In this document: one piece after another, positions 62,682-64,000 of the stretch
Position numbering within the stretch: position 1 is the stretch's first letter
How the letters are laid out: every line of letters starts with the position of its first letter
NCBI RefSeq assembly: GCF_010499245.1
Contig: NZ_JAAGOW010000004.1
Coordinates: 310,001 to 374,000, forward strand
Length of the DNA: 64,000 bases
Source: Variovorax sp. WS11
GTDB taxonomy: Bacteria; Pseudomonadota; Gammaproteobacteria; Burkholderiales; Burkholderiaceae_C
Direction of reading: 5' to 3'
The notes under the pieces: generated by a model
The model's input: only the letters and a program-made list of their open reading frames with translations
Database searches by the model: none
Told to the model about the DNA's origin: nothing
Program-made: the position numbers and the translations under genes

Positions 62682-64000
62682 AGAAGCCGCCACCGCGCAA
62701 GCTGCATCGCGGGCACTTCGCCTTCATGCGGGCGCTGGCCCAGGGCCTGGACGAACGGGCCAGCTGGGACCGCTACCTGCGGCTCGAAGGCGAGCACACC
62801 GATCTGCGCACGGTGCGCCGGACTATTGCCTGGATCCGCGACCAGTTCGCGGCGGCGGCGCGGCGCGAGCAGAAGCCGGGCACGGCGCGGCTGATCCTGC
62901 TCGATCCCGATCGCTTCACCGCCCCGCCGGCCCTGCCGACCCTGGCCGAGTTCGCGGCCGCGCAGGGCCTGGAGGACTTCTCGGAGGCCGAGCAGATCGA
63001 GGCTTACGAAGCCGCCTACCCGGCAGGGGGTGGGGGAGGGCAGGGCGCAAGTCAAAGCGGCGGGTCGGCCCGGCCGTCGCGCCGCGCCCGCGTCATCGAC
63101 CACCAGCTGCAGGCGCTGCGCTGGCTCGAGGGCCTGGTGGTCCAGGATCCGCGCCCCAGCGACAGCGTGGCGGCCTGGCTGCACCCGTCGCTGGCCGCGA
63201 GGCTCGATCGCGCCGGCTTGCCGACCCTGGTCGCGCTGGTCGAACGCATCAACGGCATCGGTGCCCGCTGGTGGGCCCAGGTGCCCGGGGTGGGTGAGCG
63301 CAAGGCGGCCCGGATCCTGGACTGGCTCCATGCCAACGAAGCGGTCCTCGGGCTGCGCGTCGGCGTGCACGTCGCCATGCCGCGGGCGCAGCTGACACCG
63401 ACCGCCTTGGCCTCGGTGGTGCCGGCGGCGACGGCCCTCGTGCCCTATGAAAAATTCCAGCTGCCCGCCGAGCTCGATGGCCGCGAGGGGCACTACCGCG
63501 CGCCGCAGGCCCGGTGCCGGCTCCTGGCGGTCAACGACCATGAAGCCATCGGCGCCTGGCTGGCCGCCCAGCGCCCGGGCGAGGGGAACAGGGAACTGTC
63601 GTCGACCCAGCGCTCCTATCGCAAGGAAGCGGAGCGGCTGCTGCTGTGGTCGATCCTGGAGCGGAAGAAGGCGCTGTCCTCCTTGTCGGTGGACGATGCG
63701 AGCGCCTACTGCGGCTTTATCGCCGACCCGCCGTCGAGCTGGTGCGGGCCGCGGCACCACCAACGCTGGTCGCCGATGTGGCGGCCGCTGGAAGGACCCC
63801 TCGCGCCGGCGGCGCTGCGGCAGGCCCTGGTCATCTTGCGCAGCCTGTTCGCGTTCCTCGTGAGCCAGGGCTACGTGGTCGGCAACCCGTTTGCGGCGCT
63901 CACCCTTCCGCCGCATCCGCAGGGGCCGCTGGGCGCGAGGCGGACCCTGAGCTTTGCGCAGTGGGACCATCTCGACGCCCTGCTGCAGGACCATGTCGAC
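62678..64000 (+). CDS. Large tyrosine recombinase/integrase, 3' partial
   Basis: The frame opens with GTG at 62678 and runs off the window after 441 codons. It begins KKPPPRKLHRGHFAFMRALA and QGLDERASWDRYLRLEGE, the N-terminal domain of a family of long integrases in Burkholderiales. Later segments are the helix-hairpin-helix-like VPGVGERKAARILDWLHANE and the core-binding region STQRSYRKEAERLLLWSILE, LRSLFAFLVSQGYVVGNPFA. The catalytic domain (Arg, His-x-x-Arg, Tyr) should follow beyond base 64000. Confidence 0.82.
   Translation, partial: MKKPPPRKLHRGHFAFMRALAQGLDERASWDRYLRLEGEHTDLRTVRRTIAWIRDQFAAAARREQKPGTARLILLDPDRFTAPPALPTLAEFAAAQGLEDFSEAEQIEAYEAAYPAGGGGGQGASQSGGSARPSRRARVIDHQLQALRWLEGLVVQDPRPSDSVAAWLHPSLAARLDRAGLPTLVALVERINGIGARWWAQVPGVGERKAARILDWLHANEAVLGLRVGVHVAMPRAQLTPTALASVVPAATALVPYEKFQLPAELDGREGHYRAPQARCRLLAVNDHEAIGAWLAAQRPGEGNRELSSTQRSYRKEAERLLLWSILERKKALSSLSVDDASAYCGFIADPPSSWCGPRHHQRWSPMWRPLEGPLAPAALRQALVILRSLFAFLVSQGYVVGNPFAALTLPPHPQGPLGARRTLSFAQWDHLDALLQDHVD

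Overview
The window is about 64 kb of GC-rich DNA from a beta-proteobacterium. It looks like a large plasmid or chromid of the Burkholderiales, most likely Comamonadaceae or Variovorax-like. The evidence is the Bug-type binding protein, UgpC-type ABC systems, ArdC/DUF932/DUF2958/H-NS backbone genes, and a Rep_3 initiator divergent from parAB. Genus and replicon type are inferences.

Region 1 (1-9056) is a plus-strand catabolic operon. It encodes a three-subunit molybdenum hydroxylase of the xanthine/CO dehydrogenase family (FAD, [2Fe-2S] and Mo subunits), an alpha/beta hydrolase, an enoyl-CoA hydratase, a CoxG-like protein and a Bug binding protein. A group II intron with its maturase sits antisense between two of these genes. 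Region 2 (9228-24363) is plasmid backbone opened by site-specific elements. A DUF2958 gene is split in two by an 8-kb element (about 10741-18764) with three tandem tyrosine recombinases (RIT-like). Its passengers are a TauE/SafE permease, a YqeB-like molybdoenzyme accessory protein fused to a nitrate-reductase-associated domain, a ModE-like regulator, a MerR regulon and YnfA. A second, orphan element end with the same sequence boxes truncates a DUF932 gene at about 9335, so the molybdenum hydroxylase operon may itself be cargo of a related element. Three backbone genes on the minus strand carry the same roughly 170-nt 5' leader, which can form a conserved helix.

Region 3 (24.8-42.7 kb) is accessory and IS-rich. 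It holds esterase, DUF3761, cytochrome P450 and DUF938 methyltransferase genes, IS1182 debris, an IS110 transposase, two P-loop ATPases with AT-rich operator regions, and a TetR-controlled two-gene phosphotransferase system resembling a split rifampin phosphotransferase. IS630 interrupts the end of that system. Region 4 (42.7-53.4 kb) is metabolic: a sugar-type ABC transporter diverges from a GntR regulator, a DenD-like dehydrogenase and a xylonate-dehydratase-like enzyme. A MarR/glycosyltransferase pair follows. Region 5 (53.5-64 kb) is the replication and stability module: Phd-type antitoxin with zeta toxin, FHA protein, Rep_3 initiator, origin with iteron-like repeats, parA and parB with two long parS-like palindromes, a FitAB-type pair whose toxin has lost most acidic active-site residues, and a small protein overlapping a large tyrosine recombinase that runs off the window.

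Probable working relations: the molybdenum accessory genes on the RIT-like element may serve the hydroxylase operon next door; the GntR regulator probably controls both uptake and breakdown of a sugar acid; Rep, ParA, ParB and the two toxin systems keep the replicon in the population.
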